Positions 13,559 to 22,440 of a stretch of 64,000 nt of DNA are shown here, one piece after another. The first letter of the stretch is position 1. Each line of letters begins with the position of its first letter. Below the pieces are notes generated by a model. The model did not search any database, was not told the DNA's origin, and worked only from the letters and a program-made list of their open reading frames with translations. The stretch comes from Cyanobium sp. NIES-981 (GTDB lineage: Bacteria > Cyanobacteriota > Cyanobacteriia > PCC-6307 > Cyanobiaceae): assembly GCF_900088535.1 (NCBI RefSeq), contig NZ_LT578417.1:930001-994000 (forward strand), read 5' to 3'. A program made the position numbers and the translations under genes.

Positions 13559-15166
13559 CTAAGGCAGCAGCAGCGCGGCCTGGCCATCGCTGAGGCGCCC
13601 GGCCCCATGGAGCACGCGGGTGATGGCGTCGATGCCGAGCACCGCCTGGCAGCGGTAGCCCGCCGCCGCCAGCCGCTCCTTGGCGCGACGGTCGTGGTCG
13701 CCGCCGTGGTCGAGGAACACCACCACATCCTGCACCTGGAGGCCGGAGCTCTCCAGCTTGCCGATCCCCTCGAGCACACTGCCGCCCGTGATCAGGATGT
13801 CGTCCACCACCACCACCAGGTCCCCCTCCTCGAAATCCCCTTCGATCAGGCGGCGGGCCCCATGGGCCTTCACCTCCTTGCGCGGGTAGATCAGCGGTTT
13901 GTGCAGCAGCAGGGAGAGACCGGTGGCCGTGGGCAGGGAGCCGTAGGGAATGCCGGCGATCCGGTCGAACACCAGCTCCTCCATCCGGCCGGCGTAGGCA
14001 TGCAGCACCCGGTGGAAGAGGTTCGGATCGGAGATGATCTGGCGCAGATCGATGTAGTAGTTGAACACCGCGCCCGAAGCCTGCACGTAGTCACCGAACA
14101 GCAGGCAGCCGATGTCGAACAGATCCACGATCAGCGACTCCAGCGCATCCGCTGTGGGCAGCAGCGACTCCTGCAGGGCCACGGCCGCCGGGGCCGGGGG
14201 GGGCACCGTTGCGGTGGCCATGGCGTTCAGGCTGGCCGTCACCTCCGGCGTCAGCTGGGGCTGGCCGGCCGGACCGCGGTCCAGCACCGGGCGCGGCGGC
14301 GGGGCCGGCAACCACAGGTCGCAGCGCTCGGCGACGCCGGCACCGCGCTGGTCCAGCCACTCGGCCCGGGTGGCGTTGATCTGCAGCTTGAGGGCTTCGG
14401 CCCGCTGGGCGATGTCGTCCTCCACCAGGAGGTTCTGCGGCAGGGGAAGCAGCAGACCGTCGCCGGCGGAGGAGAGACCGGCCTGCAGCATGGCCTCGAG
14501 CTTCTCCTCCACGCCCCAGAGACTGCGCAGGATGAGGAAGCGCTCCGGCGCCTCCCGGCGCACCCGGGCCAGGATATCGGGCTCGCTGGTGCCCACCTCC
14601 AGCAGCAGCTGCTCGGGCGTGGCCCAGAGCAGGCATTCCTGCACGATGCGCAGATAGAGCGGCTCCTCCTCGCTGGGGAAGTGCTGGATCAGGCGGGCCG
14701 CCTCGTTGGAGCTGTGGCAGGTGATCACCACCGCCTTGTCGGGATAGAGCAGGAACGGGGCGGCGATGTCCTGGCCGGCCAGGGGCGAGAGGGTCACCGC
14801 ATCGGCCGCCAGCTCCCGGAACACGTACTGGGCCAGGGCCGAGGAGGAGTTGAGGTCCCCGTGCTTGCTGTCGATGATCAGGGGCAGATCGGGCGGCACC
14901 AGATCCCGCACCTCCAGCAGCAGCTCCAGGCCCACCGGGCCGAGGGCCTGGTAGAAGCCGAGGCTCGGCTTGTAGGCACACACGTGGGGGGCGGTGGCCT
15001 CGATCACCGCCTTGATCCAGTGCCGCGCCTGGCTGAGGAAGGAGCGCCCCGCCATGCCGCGGCGAGACACCCAGCTCTGCAGCATCTCCGGGTTGGGGTC
15101 CAGACCGGTGACCAGCAGCGACTGGCGATCGGCGATGGCGTCGGTGAGGCGAACGAAGAACCCCAT
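13559..15166 (-). CDS. pyrFE: Bifunctional orotidine-5'-phosphate decarboxylase / orotate phosphoribosyltransferase
   Basis: A fusion of the last two UMP-synthesis enzymes in the order decarboxylase then phosphoribosyltransferase. The N-terminal domain shows VTGLDPNPEM, YKPSLGFYQALG and IIDSKHGDLNSSS, the catalytic Asp/Lys region of the group-2 decarboxylases. The C-terminal OPRT domain has the PRPP motif VVVVDDILITGGS followed by the VFLDHGGDHD region. A Pro/Ala-rich linker joins the domains near residues 310-340. ATG 15166 (MGFFVRLTDAIADRQ) gives 535 aa; an upstream in-frame codon at 15220 would add residues unlike the family. Cyanobacterial fusions of this order are known. Confidence 0.92.
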   Translation of the reverse strand: MGFFVRLTDAIADRQSLLVTGLDPNPEMLQSWVSRRGMAGRSFLSQARHWIKAVIEATAPHVCAYKPSLGFYQALGPVGLELLLEVRDLVPPDLPLIIDSKHGDLNSSSALAQYVFRELAADAVTLSPLAGQDIAAPFLLYPDKAVVITCHSSNEAARLIQHFPSEEEPLYLRIVQECLLWATPEQLLLEVGTSEPDILARVRREAPERFLILRSLWGVEEKLEAMLQAGLSSAGDGLLLPLPQNLLVEDDIAQRAEALKLQINATRAEWLDQRGAGVAERCDLWLPAPPPRPVLDRGPAGQPQLTPEVTASLNAMATATVPPPAPAAVALQESLLPTADALESLIVDLFDIGCLLFGDYVQASGAVFNYYIDLRQIISDPNLFHRVLHAYAGRMEELVFDRIAGIPYGSLPTATGLSLLLHKPLIYPRKEVKAHGARRLIEGDFEEGDLVVVVDDILITGGSVLEGIGKLESSGLQVQDVVVFLDHGGDHDRRAKERLAAAGYRCQAVLGIDAITRVLHGAGRLSDGQAALLLP

Positions 15167-15326
15167 CGGCCTGAGGCTGGCTAGGGCTGTTGCTAAGTCA
15201 TGGACCCAACCGGGCGACAACCGCTGACATAGCTCTTATTGATCAGGGCCCTACCTGCTCCGGAGCGCAGCGGCACTGGCAGCAGCGGTCCTCGGTGCCT
15301 ACGGTCGCCGCAACAGACCCCCGCCG

Positions 15327-16691
15327 ATGCCGGTGCCCATCCAGCTGATGCCCTGGAGCCTCGCCAGCGTCATGTCCGCCAACCTCAGCGATGTGCCGAT
15401 CCAGGGGCGTCTGCTGTTCATCGGGGTGCTCTTCCTCGGCACGCTGGCCGTGAGCCGCTTCTCGATCCGTCTCGGCATCCCGGGGGTGCTGGGGGTGCTG
15501 CTGCTCGGCCTGCTGGTGAATGTGAACTTCCTCGACATCACCCATGTAGAGGCCGAGAACCTGCAGATCTTCGCCCTGGCGCTGCTGCTGTTCTATGCCG
15601 GATTGAAGACCGATCTCAAGGCCATCCGCGGCTTCCTCGAATACGGCCTGCTGCTCGCCCTGGGTGGCGTGCTGATCACCTCGCTGGCCCTCGGTGGCCT
15701 GATCTGGTGGCTCTCCTCAGGCACCGGTGGGGCCATCGCCCTGGGCTTCGGCAACGGCATCCCCCTGGGCGCGGCCTTCCTGGTGGCGGCATGCCTGGGG
15801 TCCACCGACGCCGGCGCCACCCTCAGCGTGCTGGCCCAGGTGCGGCCCGGGGTGCCCCTGCGGCTGCAGCACCTGCTGGAATTCGAATCGGCGGTGAACG
15901 ATCCGGCCGCCCTGCTGGTGTACGGGCTGCTGATCGAGCTGTTCACCAGCCCGGCCAGCGCCGGCGGCCTCAGCGCAGATCCCTCTCTGGGTGCTGCGCT
16001 CCTGGAGGGGCTGAAGGGGTTCGTGCAGCAGATCGGCTCCGGGCTGATCGTGGGGGTGCTGTTCGGCTATGTGGCCAAGTTCGTGATCGACTACCTGGTC
16101 AACGAGCGGGCCCAGCTGCTGGTGGTGGCCATGTCGATCGCCTTCATCGACTACGGCGTCAGCGATCTGCTGGGGGGCTCGGGCTTCGTGGCGGTGTATG
16201 TGACCGGCGTGTTCATGACCAACATGGACTACCGCATGGCCGAGGTGAACCACGAGAGCATCCAGGAGGTGCTGCTGCCCTTCAACACCATGACCGAGAT
16301 CACCGTGTTCCTGATCTTCGGCTTGCTGGTGTCGCCCGGCGATCTGCTGGGCGCGATTCCCATGGGCATCGCCGCTGCCGTTGCGCTGATGCTGGTCGCC
16401 CGGCCCCTGGGGGTGCTGCTGTTTCAACCCTTCTCCCCCTTCAGTCGGCGGGAATCGCTGTTGATCGCCTGGTGTGGTCTGCGGGGAGCGGTGCCCCTGG
16501 CCCTCTCGTATCACGTGGTGAGCGCGATTCCCGAGCTGCGGGGCCTCGATCCCGCCCTGGTCGAGCCCCTCGCCCGGAACGCCCAGGGCATCGTGTTCGT
16601 GGTGGTGGTGCTCAACCTGATGCTGCAGGGCTTCACCCTGCCGCGGGTGTGCCGCCGCGTGGGTCTCGGCACCGGTCCGCTGGCCCCGTGA
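15327..16691 (+). CDS. Cation/proton antiporter, CPA1/NhaP-like
   Basis: A 454-aa integral membrane antiporter with about 12 hydrophobic segments. The family signatures LLLFYAGLKTDLKAIRG, LGSTDAGATLSVL and EFESAVNDPAALLVYG carry the conserved acidic residues of the ion-binding site. The late block SLLIAWCGLRGAVPLALS is also conserved. It probably exchanges Na+ or K+ for H+. There is no C-terminal TrkA domain. It lies in opposite orientation between two pyrimidine genes. ATG 15327 was used; 15348 and 15372 are alternatives. Confidence 0.88.
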   Translation: MPVPIQLMPWSLASVMSANLSDVPIQGRLLFIGVLFLGTLAVSRFSIRLGIPGVLGVLLLGLLVNVNFLDITHVEAENLQIFALALLLFYAGLKTDLKAIRGFLEYGLLLALGGVLITSLALGGLIWWLSSGTGGAIALGFGNGIPLGAAFLVAACLGSTDAGATLSVLAQVRPGVPLRLQHLLEFESAVNDPAALLVYGLLIELFTSPASAGGLSADPSLGAALLEGLKGFVQQIGSGLIVGVLFGYVAKFVIDYLVNERAQLLVVAMSIAFIDYGVSDLLGGSGFVAVYVTGVFMTNMDYRMAEVNHESIQEVLLPFNTMTEITVFLIFGLLVSPGDLLGAIPMGIAAAVALMLVARPLGVLLFQPFSPFSRRESLLIAWCGLRGAVPLALSYHVVSAIPELRGLDPALVEPLARNAQGIVFVVVVLNLMLQGFTLPRVCRRVGLGTGPLAP

Positions 16692-16709
16692 CAGGGGCAG
16701 CTCACCCCC

Positions 16710-17828
16710 TCAGCAGACCAGCCGCCAGGCCAGGGTTTCACCGGCATGGAACGGCACCAGCGCCACCGGCGCCCCGGCGGCATCCGCCAACGCGAGCCGC
16801 GGCTCCACCGCATGGGGCTGGCGCTCCAGGGTGATCCGGGCGGTGTTGAGGGGCAGCCCGTAGAAGCGGGGGCCGAACTCACTGGCGAAACCTTCCAGCC
16901 GCTGCAGCGCCCCTTCCTGCTCGAACACCGCGGCGTAGCTCTCGATCGCGTAGGGCGCGTTGAAGATGCCGGCGCAGCCACAGGCCGATTCCTTGGCGGA
17001 GCGCCCATGGGGAGCCGAATCGGTGCCCAGGAAGAAGCGGGGATCTCCCGAGGTGGCCGCGGCCCGCAGGGCCAGGCGGTGCAACTCCCGCTTGGCCACC
17101 GGAAGGCAGTAGAAGTCGGGCTTGAGGCCCCCCTGGAACATCGCGTTGCGGTTGATGTGGAGGTGATGGGGCGTGATCGTGGCGGCCAGCTGGGGCGGAC
17201 CGCTGCGCACGAACTCCACCGCGTCGCTGGTGGTGATGTGCTCCAGCACCACCTTCAGACCGGGATGGCGCTGCAGCAGGGGCGCCAGGTGGCGTTCGAT
17301 GAACACGGCCTCGCGATCGAAGATGTCGATCGCCGGATCGGTGACCTCGCCGTGGATGAGCAGCGGCATGCCGATCCGTTCCATCGCCTCCAGCACGGCA
17401 GTGATGGCCAGCGGATCACTCACCCCGGCCTCGGCATTGGTGGTGGCGCGGGCGGGGTAGAGCTTGGCGGCCACCCACACGCCCTCCCGGAAGCCGGCCT
17501 CCACCTCGCGGGGGTCGATGCTGTCGGTGAGGTAGGCCGTGAGCAGGGGCTCGAAGCTGCTGCCCGGGGGCAGCGCCCGGCGGATGCGGCCGCCGTAGGC
17601 CCGCGCCGCCGCCACCGTGGTGATCGGCGGCTGCAGGTTGGGCATCACGATGGCCCGGCGGAACTGACGGGCGGTGGCACCGACCACCGCCTCCAGCATG
17701 GCCCCGTCGCGCAGATGAACATGCCAGTCGTCGGGCTGACGCAGGCTGATCGACCCCGTCCCCGGCAGGGGAGCTTGCCCTGGCAGGGAAGCTTGCGGTG
17801 GCGTTGCGGGGGGAGGTGGAGGGGGCAT
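16710..17828 (-). CDS. pyrC: Dihydroorotase
   Basis: Catalyses ring closure of carbamoyl-aspartate to dihydroorotate. It is a type II (E. coli PyrC-like) enzyme. DDWHVHLRDG gives the HxH metal site; AKLYPARATTNAEAG contains the lysine that is carbamylated. LLIHGEV and VLEHITT supply further His ligands, and FLGTDSAPH the catalytic Asp. Length is 372 aa, with a Pro-rich N-terminal leader (MPPPPPPATPPQ). ATG 17828 was chosen; an in-frame codon at 17891 is possible. It is convergent with the antiporter and divergent from the second DUF3136 gene. Confidence 0.95.
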   Translation of the reverse strand: MPPPPPPATPPQASLPGQAPLPGTGSISLRQPDDWHVHLRDGAMLEAVVGATARQFRRAIVMPNLQPPITTVAAARAYGGRIRRALPPGSSFEPLLTAYLTDSIDPREVEAGFREGVWVAAKLYPARATTNAEAGVSDPLAITAVLEAMERIGMPLLIHGEVTDPAIDIFDREAVFIERHLAPLLQRHPGLKVVLEHITTSDAVEFVRSGPPQLAATITPHHLHINRNAMFQGGLKPDFYCLPVAKRELHRLALRAAATSGDPRFFLGTDSAPHGRSAKESACGCAGIFNAPYAIESYAAVFEQEGALQRLEGFASEFGPRFYGLPLNTARITLERQPHAVEPRLALADAAGAPVALVPFHAGETLAWRLVC

Positions 17829-17973
17829 CGCGACGCGGAGGCGGGATCGGACAGTCCTTCTCCCCCACCCTGCCAGCCCACCCCACGGCATTCCAAAGAA
17901 ATCTGTGGGTGTGGCCGCCAGCCCGGGGGGACCGCCGGAGTGTCCTTAGGATTGCCTCTGCTGTGGGGATGCC

Positions 17974-18201
17974 ATGGGCAGTGAGGCCAAACTCACGATC
18001 GGAGAACTGGAAGCGGGCTATCCCACGTACTGCAAGGCACTGCGGATGCTGATCAAGAACGGGAAGTCCCTGGAGGCGATTCAGCGCACCATCTGCTGGG
18101 ACCGCCTCACCCTCCTGCAGAAGAGCCTGCCGACCCGCTACAAGTCGCCCGACTACCTCTACGCCCTGCTGAAACGGGAAGTGGAGCAGATGGCCGCCTG
18201 A
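17974..18201 (+). CDS. Small cyanobacterial DUF3136 family protein (copy 2)
   Basis: 75 aa, MGSEAKLTIGELEAGYPTYC..., clearly paralogous to the 74-aa protein at 13245-13469. It keeps the TIGELEA, YCKALR, CWDRLTLL, LPTRYKSPDYLY and LLKREVE blocks. It is divergently arranged from pyrC with a gap of about 145 bp. The copies face outward from the pyrFE-antiporter-pyrC block. Function is unknown; the basic helical character would allow nucleic-acid or protein binding, but nothing in the sequence proves that. Confidence 0.8.
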   Translation: MGSEAKLTIGELEAGYPTYCKALRMLIKNGKSLEAIQRTICWDRLTLLQKSLPTRYKSPDYLYALLKREVEQMAA

Positions 18202-18335
18202 GCCGGCAGGCCCACGCTTGCAGAACGATTCCCATCAGTTTCCCAACAGTCCGCCGCCTGGCCTTCCCGTGGGCTGCTCAGCGTGACTCAATGGAGAAAG
18301 TCATTTCCTGAGCGGCCCAGCGCGCCGCGCTGTTC

Positions 18336-19568
18336 ATGCCTCACCACCAGATCCTGATCGTCGGCGGCGGCGCGGCCGGCATCACCGTGGGCGCCCAGCT
18401 GAAGCGGGCCCGCAACCCCCTCGAGGTGGCCATCCTGGAGCCCGCCGACGAGCACTACTACCAGCCGGGCTGGACCCTGGTGGGTGGCGGGGTGTTCAGC
18501 ATGGCGGAGACCCGCCGGGCCGAAGGCGATGTGATGCCGGCAGGCGTCACCTGGATCCGTGAAGCTGCTGCCGGGTTCTCCCCGGAGCGCGGGGTGGTGA
18601 GCACCACCGGAGGCCAGGAGATCAGCTACGACGTGCTGATCGTGGCCACCGGCCTCAAACTCTGCTGGGACAGGATCCAGGGGCTGCCCGAAGCCCTCGG
18701 CAAGGGCGGGGTGTGCAGCAACTATTCCCGCGAGTTCGCCCCCTACACCTGGGAAGCGATCCAGGCCTTCCAGGGGGGCAGTGACGGCGCCGGCAATGCG
18801 GTGTTCACCTGCCCGCCCATGCCGATCAAGTGCCCGGGGGCACCGCAGAAGATCGCCTACATGGCGGACGACGTGTTCAGGAAGAAGGGGCTGCAGGCCC
18901 GCGTGATCTACGCCACCGCCACCCCGGGCATCTTCGGCGTGCCCACCTACGCCGCCCCGCTGCGGGACGTGGTGAAGCGGCACGGCATCGATGCCCGCTA
19001 CAACCATGTGCTCACCGAGGTGCGCGCGGACAGCCGCGAGGCGGTGTTCGAGGTGAAGGACGGCGACACCAGCCGCCAGGAGGTGATCCCCTACGGCCTG
19101 CTGCATGTCACCCCGCCGATGGCGGCGCCCGATGTGGTGGCCGCCAGTCCGCTGGCCGCCGCCAGCGGCTTCGTGGAGGTGGACAAGTTCACCCTGCAGC
19201 ACGTGCGCTACCCCAACGTGTTCTCCCTCGGGGATGTGAGCGGCATTCCCAACTCCAAGACCGCCGCCGCCGTGCGCGGCGAGGCCCCCGTGGTGGTGGC
19301 CAACCTGCTGGCCCACCTGGACGGCAGGCCCCTGGAGGCGGCCTACGACGGCTACAGCTGCTGCCCGCTGATCACCGGCTACGGCAAGGTGATCATGGCC
19401 GAGTTCAACTACGAACAGCAGCCGGTGCCCTCCTTCCCGCTCGACCCCACCAAGGAGCGCTGGAGCATGTGGTTCGTGAAGCGCAAGATCCTGCCCTCCC
19501 TCTACTGGAACCGGATGCTCGCCGGAGCCCAGCACGAGCGCCGCTTCATTCCCGGCGTGAAGCGCTAG
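18336..19568 (+). CDS. sqr: Sulfide:quinone oxidoreductase, type II-like flavoprotein
   Basis: An FAD-dependent membrane-associated enzyme that oxidises sulfide and reduces plastoquinone. The FAD-binding motif ILIVGGGAAGITVGA is at residues 6-20, and the second FAD motif NVFSLGDVSGIPNSKTA at about 294-310. Redox cysteines are Cys166 in IKCPGAPQK and Cys342/Cys343 in YSCCPLITGYG, a layout shared with mitochondrial-like type II SQRs. The C-terminal region is short and amphipathic. Function in detoxification rather than anoxygenic growth is an inference. It is convergent with ackA, 9 bp apart. Confidence 0.85.
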   Translation: MPHHQILIVGGGAAGITVGAQLKRARNPLEVAILEPADEHYYQPGWTLVGGGVFSMAETRRAEGDVMPAGVTWIREAAAGFSPERGVVSTTGGQEISYDVLIVATGLKLCWDRIQGLPEALGKGGVCSNYSREFAPYTWEAIQAFQGGSDGAGNAVFTCPPMPIKCPGAPQKIAYMADDVFRKKGLQARVIYATATPGIFGVPTYAAPLRDVVKRHGIDARYNHVLTEVRADSREAVFEVKDGDTSRQEVIPYGLLHVTPPMAAPDVVAASPLAAASGFVEVDKFTLQHVRYPNVFSLGDVSGIPNSKTAAAVRGEAPVVVANLLAHLDGRPLEAAYDGYSCCPLITGYGKVIMAEFNYEQQPVPSFPLDPTKERWSMWFVKRKILPSLYWNRMLAGAQHERRFIPGVKR

Positions 19569-19577
19569 GCCGATGCC

Positions 19578-20657
19578 CTAGCCAGCCTCACGGCAGAGCC
19601 GGGCCATCAGCCCCTCTTCATCGGCGCTCACCTGCAGCAGGGTGAAGGGCTCCAGCCAGCCGAGGGCCGCGCCGAGTTCCCCGACCAGGGACTGGTCGTG
19701 CTCGCCGATGCCGCCTGTCAGGGCGATCACCTCCACACCCTGGAGGCAGGCGGCCATGGCCCCGATCCCTTCCAGCAACCGCTGCCGGAACACCGCCAGC
19801 GCCAGCTGGGCACCCTGGTGCCCCTGCGCAGCCGCCTGCCGCAGGGTGCGCATGTCGCCACTGAGCTCCGAAAGCCCCAGCAGGCCGCTGTGGCACTGGA
19901 GCGCCTCATCGATGGCCTCCGGAGTCAGCCCCTGCCGCAGCTGGTGCAGCAACAGCCCGGGATCGACGCTGCCGCTGCGGCTGGCCATCACCAGACCCTC
20001 CAGGGGGGTGAATCCCATGGTGGTGGCCACGCTGCGGGGACCGGTTGAGGGATCGAGGCGGATGGCGCAGAGGGAACAGCCCGCGCCGAGATGGCAGCTG
20101 ATCAGCCGGCGTGCGCCGGGCCGGAGCACCGCCACCTGTTCCGCCACATGCTGGTGGCTGAGACCATGGAAGCCGAAGCGCCGCAGGCCGGCGGCCCGCC
20201 ACCCGGCCGGGATGGCGTAGGTGCGCGCCGCCTCCGGCAGGGTGGCGTGGAAGCCGGTGTCGAAACAGGCCCACTGGCGCAGGCCCGGGGCCTGCGCCTC
20301 GCCCCAGGCGCTGAACCAGCGGATGGCCTCCAGTGCTGCGGCGTTGTGGAGCGGGGCCAGCGGCACCAGAGCTTCGAGGGCCTCGACCACGGCGGGGGTG
20401 AGGGCTGTGGGGGCCGTGAAGCGCTCCCCGCCATGCACCACCCGGTGGGCGATCCGCTCCAGCCGGGGCAGCCAGGGGGTGATCTCCGGCAGCAGCCACC
20501 CCTCCAGCAGCGCCTCAACCCCTCCGGCAGCCCCGGGATCCAGGGAGCGCTGCTGCTGCCAGGGACGCTGGCCGCGGCCATCCACCAGCGAGGCCTTGAG
20601 GCTGGAGCTGCCGGCATTCACCACCAGCACCAGCGCTGGGGGGATCGGGGCGGGCAT
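19578..20657 (-). CDS. ackA: Acetate kinase
   Basis: Interconverts acetate plus ATP and acetyl phosphate plus ADP. Family motifs in order are VNAGSSSLKASLVDG near the N-terminus, ERIAHRVVHGGERF, FDTGFHATLP, FGFHGLSHQHV, SCHLGAGCSLCAI, TTMGFTPLEGLVMASRSGSVDPG and LTGGIGEHD. At 359 aa it is about 40 residues shorter than the E. coli enzyme, yet all active-site blocks are present. No phosphotransacetylase gene is adjacent. Confidence 0.93.
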   Translation of the reverse strand: MPAPIPPALVLVVNAGSSSLKASLVDGRGQRPWQQQRSLDPGAAGGVEALLEGWLLPEITPWLPRLERIAHRVVHGGERFTAPTALTPAVVEALEALVPLAPLHNAAALEAIRWFSAWGEAQAPGLRQWACFDTGFHATLPEAARTYAIPAGWRAAGLRRFGFHGLSHQHVAEQVAVLRPGARRLISCHLGAGCSLCAIRLDPSTGPRSVATTMGFTPLEGLVMASRSGSVDPGLLLHQLRQGLTPEAIDEALQCHSGLLGLSELSGDMRTLRQAAAQGHQGAQLALAVFRQRLLEGIGAMAACLQGVEVIALTGGIGEHDQSLVGELGAALGWLEPFTLLQVSADEEGLMARLCREAG

Positions 20658-20786
20658 CGGGGGCGCCTCCCGCTTGGTTGCGGGCCCATTGTTGAACCAC
20701 CCGCAAGCCCTAGGGTCCTGCTACGCCTGTCCACCGGGAGCCGGCCGCCCGGTCCCGGCCCCTGACCGACGCCCGTCCCACGCGCG

Positions 20787-22418
20787 ATGTCCCCAGGCAC
20801 CACCCTGCTGAATGCCGCCGGCGGACTCGGGCTGTTCCTGCTGGGCATGGCGCTGATGACCGAGGGGTTGCGGAACCTGGCCGGGCACCGGCTCCGCCAG
20901 GCCTTGCTGCGCTTCACCCGCTCACCCTGGAGCGGCGCCTGCAGCGGGGCCCTCACCACGGCCATCGTGCAGTCGTCCAGCGCCACCACGGTGATGACGG
21001 TGGGCTTCGTGAGCGCCGGGCTGCTGAGCTTCCAGGCGGCTGTGGGCATCATCCTCGGGGCCAACGTGGGCAGCACGGGGCTGGGCTGGCTGGTGGCCCT
21101 GCTGGGGATCAAGCTCAACCTGCAGCGCCTCATGCTGCCGCTGGTGCTGGTGGGTGCCTGCCTGCGCCTGCTGGGCCGCGCCCGTCAGGCCCAGGCCGGC
21201 CTGGCGCTGGCGGGCTTCGCGCTCCTGTTCATCGGGATCGGCGGGCTGCAGGAGGCCATGGCGGGGCATGGCCTGCTCCTGGATCCGGCCCGCTTCGACG
21301 CCGAGCAGCTGACGGGGCGGTTCCAGCTGCTTCTGCTCGGCCTGCTCACCACGGTGATCACCCAGTCCTCCGGGGCTGGGGTGGCCACCGCGCTGGCCGC
21401 GATCGGAGCCGGTGCCATCGCCGTGCCCCAGGCCTGCGCGCTGGTGATCGGCATGGACCTGGGCACCACCGTGACCGCCCTGATCGCGGCGATGGGCGCA
21501 GGGCTCGGGGCCCGGCGCACCGCCGCGGCCCACGTGGCGTTCAACCTGTTCACGGCCCTGCTGGCCTTCACGCTGCTGCCGCTGTACCTGCTGGGCCTCC
21601 GGCAGGGGTGGCCGGCGTTCCTGGCGCGCGATCCGGAGTTCGCCCTCACCGCCTTCCACACCGGCTTCAACGTGGCCGGGGTGCTGCTGATCCTGCCCTT
21701 CGCCTCCGGCTTCGCCGGCCTGATCCGCCGCCTGGTGCCCCCCAGCCGCGACCGCCCCACCGAGGAGCTGACCGACACGCCACCCAAGGATCCGATGCTG
21801 GCCGTCGACCAGGCCTCCACCGTGCTGGGCCAGTCCTTCGTGGCCCTCCTCACCGGGCTGCGCCAGGCCCTGACCCAACCGCAGACCACCTCGGCCGCCC
21901 TCGTGCGGGAGACGGGACTCGGTGAGACCGACCTGGAGCGCCTGGAACTCTTCGTGGACCAGGTGGAGCTGCCGGGGCTGCCCCACCCCGTGAGCGCCAG
22001 GCTGCTGCATCTCTTGCATGGTCTCGACCACCTGCAGCGGCTGCATGAGCGCTGCACCGAGGAAGAACAGCGCCGGCAGGCCGTGGCCACGGCGCCCGCC
22101 CTGCAGCGGGAACGGGACCTGCTGCTCCACGGCCTGGACGCCTTGATTCCCCTGCTGGGGCAGGGATCGTGGCAGGCGGCCGGTCCCGTGGCCGATGCCT
22201 GCGCCCGGCGACTGCACCGCCGGGTGGATCCGTTCCGGCAGGAGGTGATGGAGCGGATCGCCGCGGGATCCCTCGATGTGGAGGAGGGCACAGCGCTGCT
22301 GGAGGCGATGCGCTGGCTGCGGCGGGTGAGCCAGCATCTGCAGCGGATCTGCCATCACCTGGTGGAGGTGATGGGGCCGGGTCCCCCTGCCCCCCTGGAC
22401 GGGGCCAGAGCAACGTGA
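20787..22418 (+). CDS. Na+/phosphate cotransporter family protein
   Basis: 543 aa. The N-terminal 300 residues form a NptA/PhoU-type transporter with the duplicated QSS motifs IVQSSSATTVMTVGFVSAG and TQSSGAGVATALAAIGAGA that line the Na/Pi pathway. The C-terminal 200 residues are hydrophilic and helical with a PhoU-like appearance (LLHLLHGLDHLQRLHERC). It probably imports phosphate with sodium. The CHAD-domain gene follows after 22 bp, so the two are likely cotranscribed and may link phosphate uptake with polyphosphate. Confidence 0.88.
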   Translation: MSPGTTLLNAAGGLGLFLLGMALMTEGLRNLAGHRLRQALLRFTRSPWSGACSGALTTAIVQSSSATTVMTVGFVSAGLLSFQAAVGIILGANVGSTGLGWLVALLGIKLNLQRLMLPLVLVGACLRLLGRARQAQAGLALAGFALLFIGIGGLQEAMAGHGLLLDPARFDAEQLTGRFQLLLLGLLTTVITQSSGAGVATALAAIGAGAIAVPQACALVIGMDLGTTVTALIAAMGAGLGARRTAAAHVAFNLFTALLAFTLLPLYLLGLRQGWPAFLARDPEFALTAFHTGFNVAGVLLILPFASGFAGLIRRLVPPSRDRPTEELTDTPPKDPMLAVDQASTVLGQSFVALLTGLRQALTQPQTTSAALVRETGLGETDLERLELFVDQVELPGLPHPVSARLLHLLHGLDHLQRLHERCTEEEQRRQAVATAPALQRERDLLLHGLDALIPLLGQGSWQAAGPVADACARRLHRRVDPFRQEVMERIAAGSLDVEEGTALLEAMRWLRRVSQHLQRICHHLVEVMGPGPPAPLDGARAT

Positions 22419-22440
22419 CCAGAGTGGAGGGGCAGGCGCG

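Noticed and set aside
18284-18303. Inverted repeat TGACT...AGTCA upstream of sqr as an operator
   Set aside because: Only five bases per arm with a 10-bp gap; expected by chance at this length and no regulator gene adjoins.
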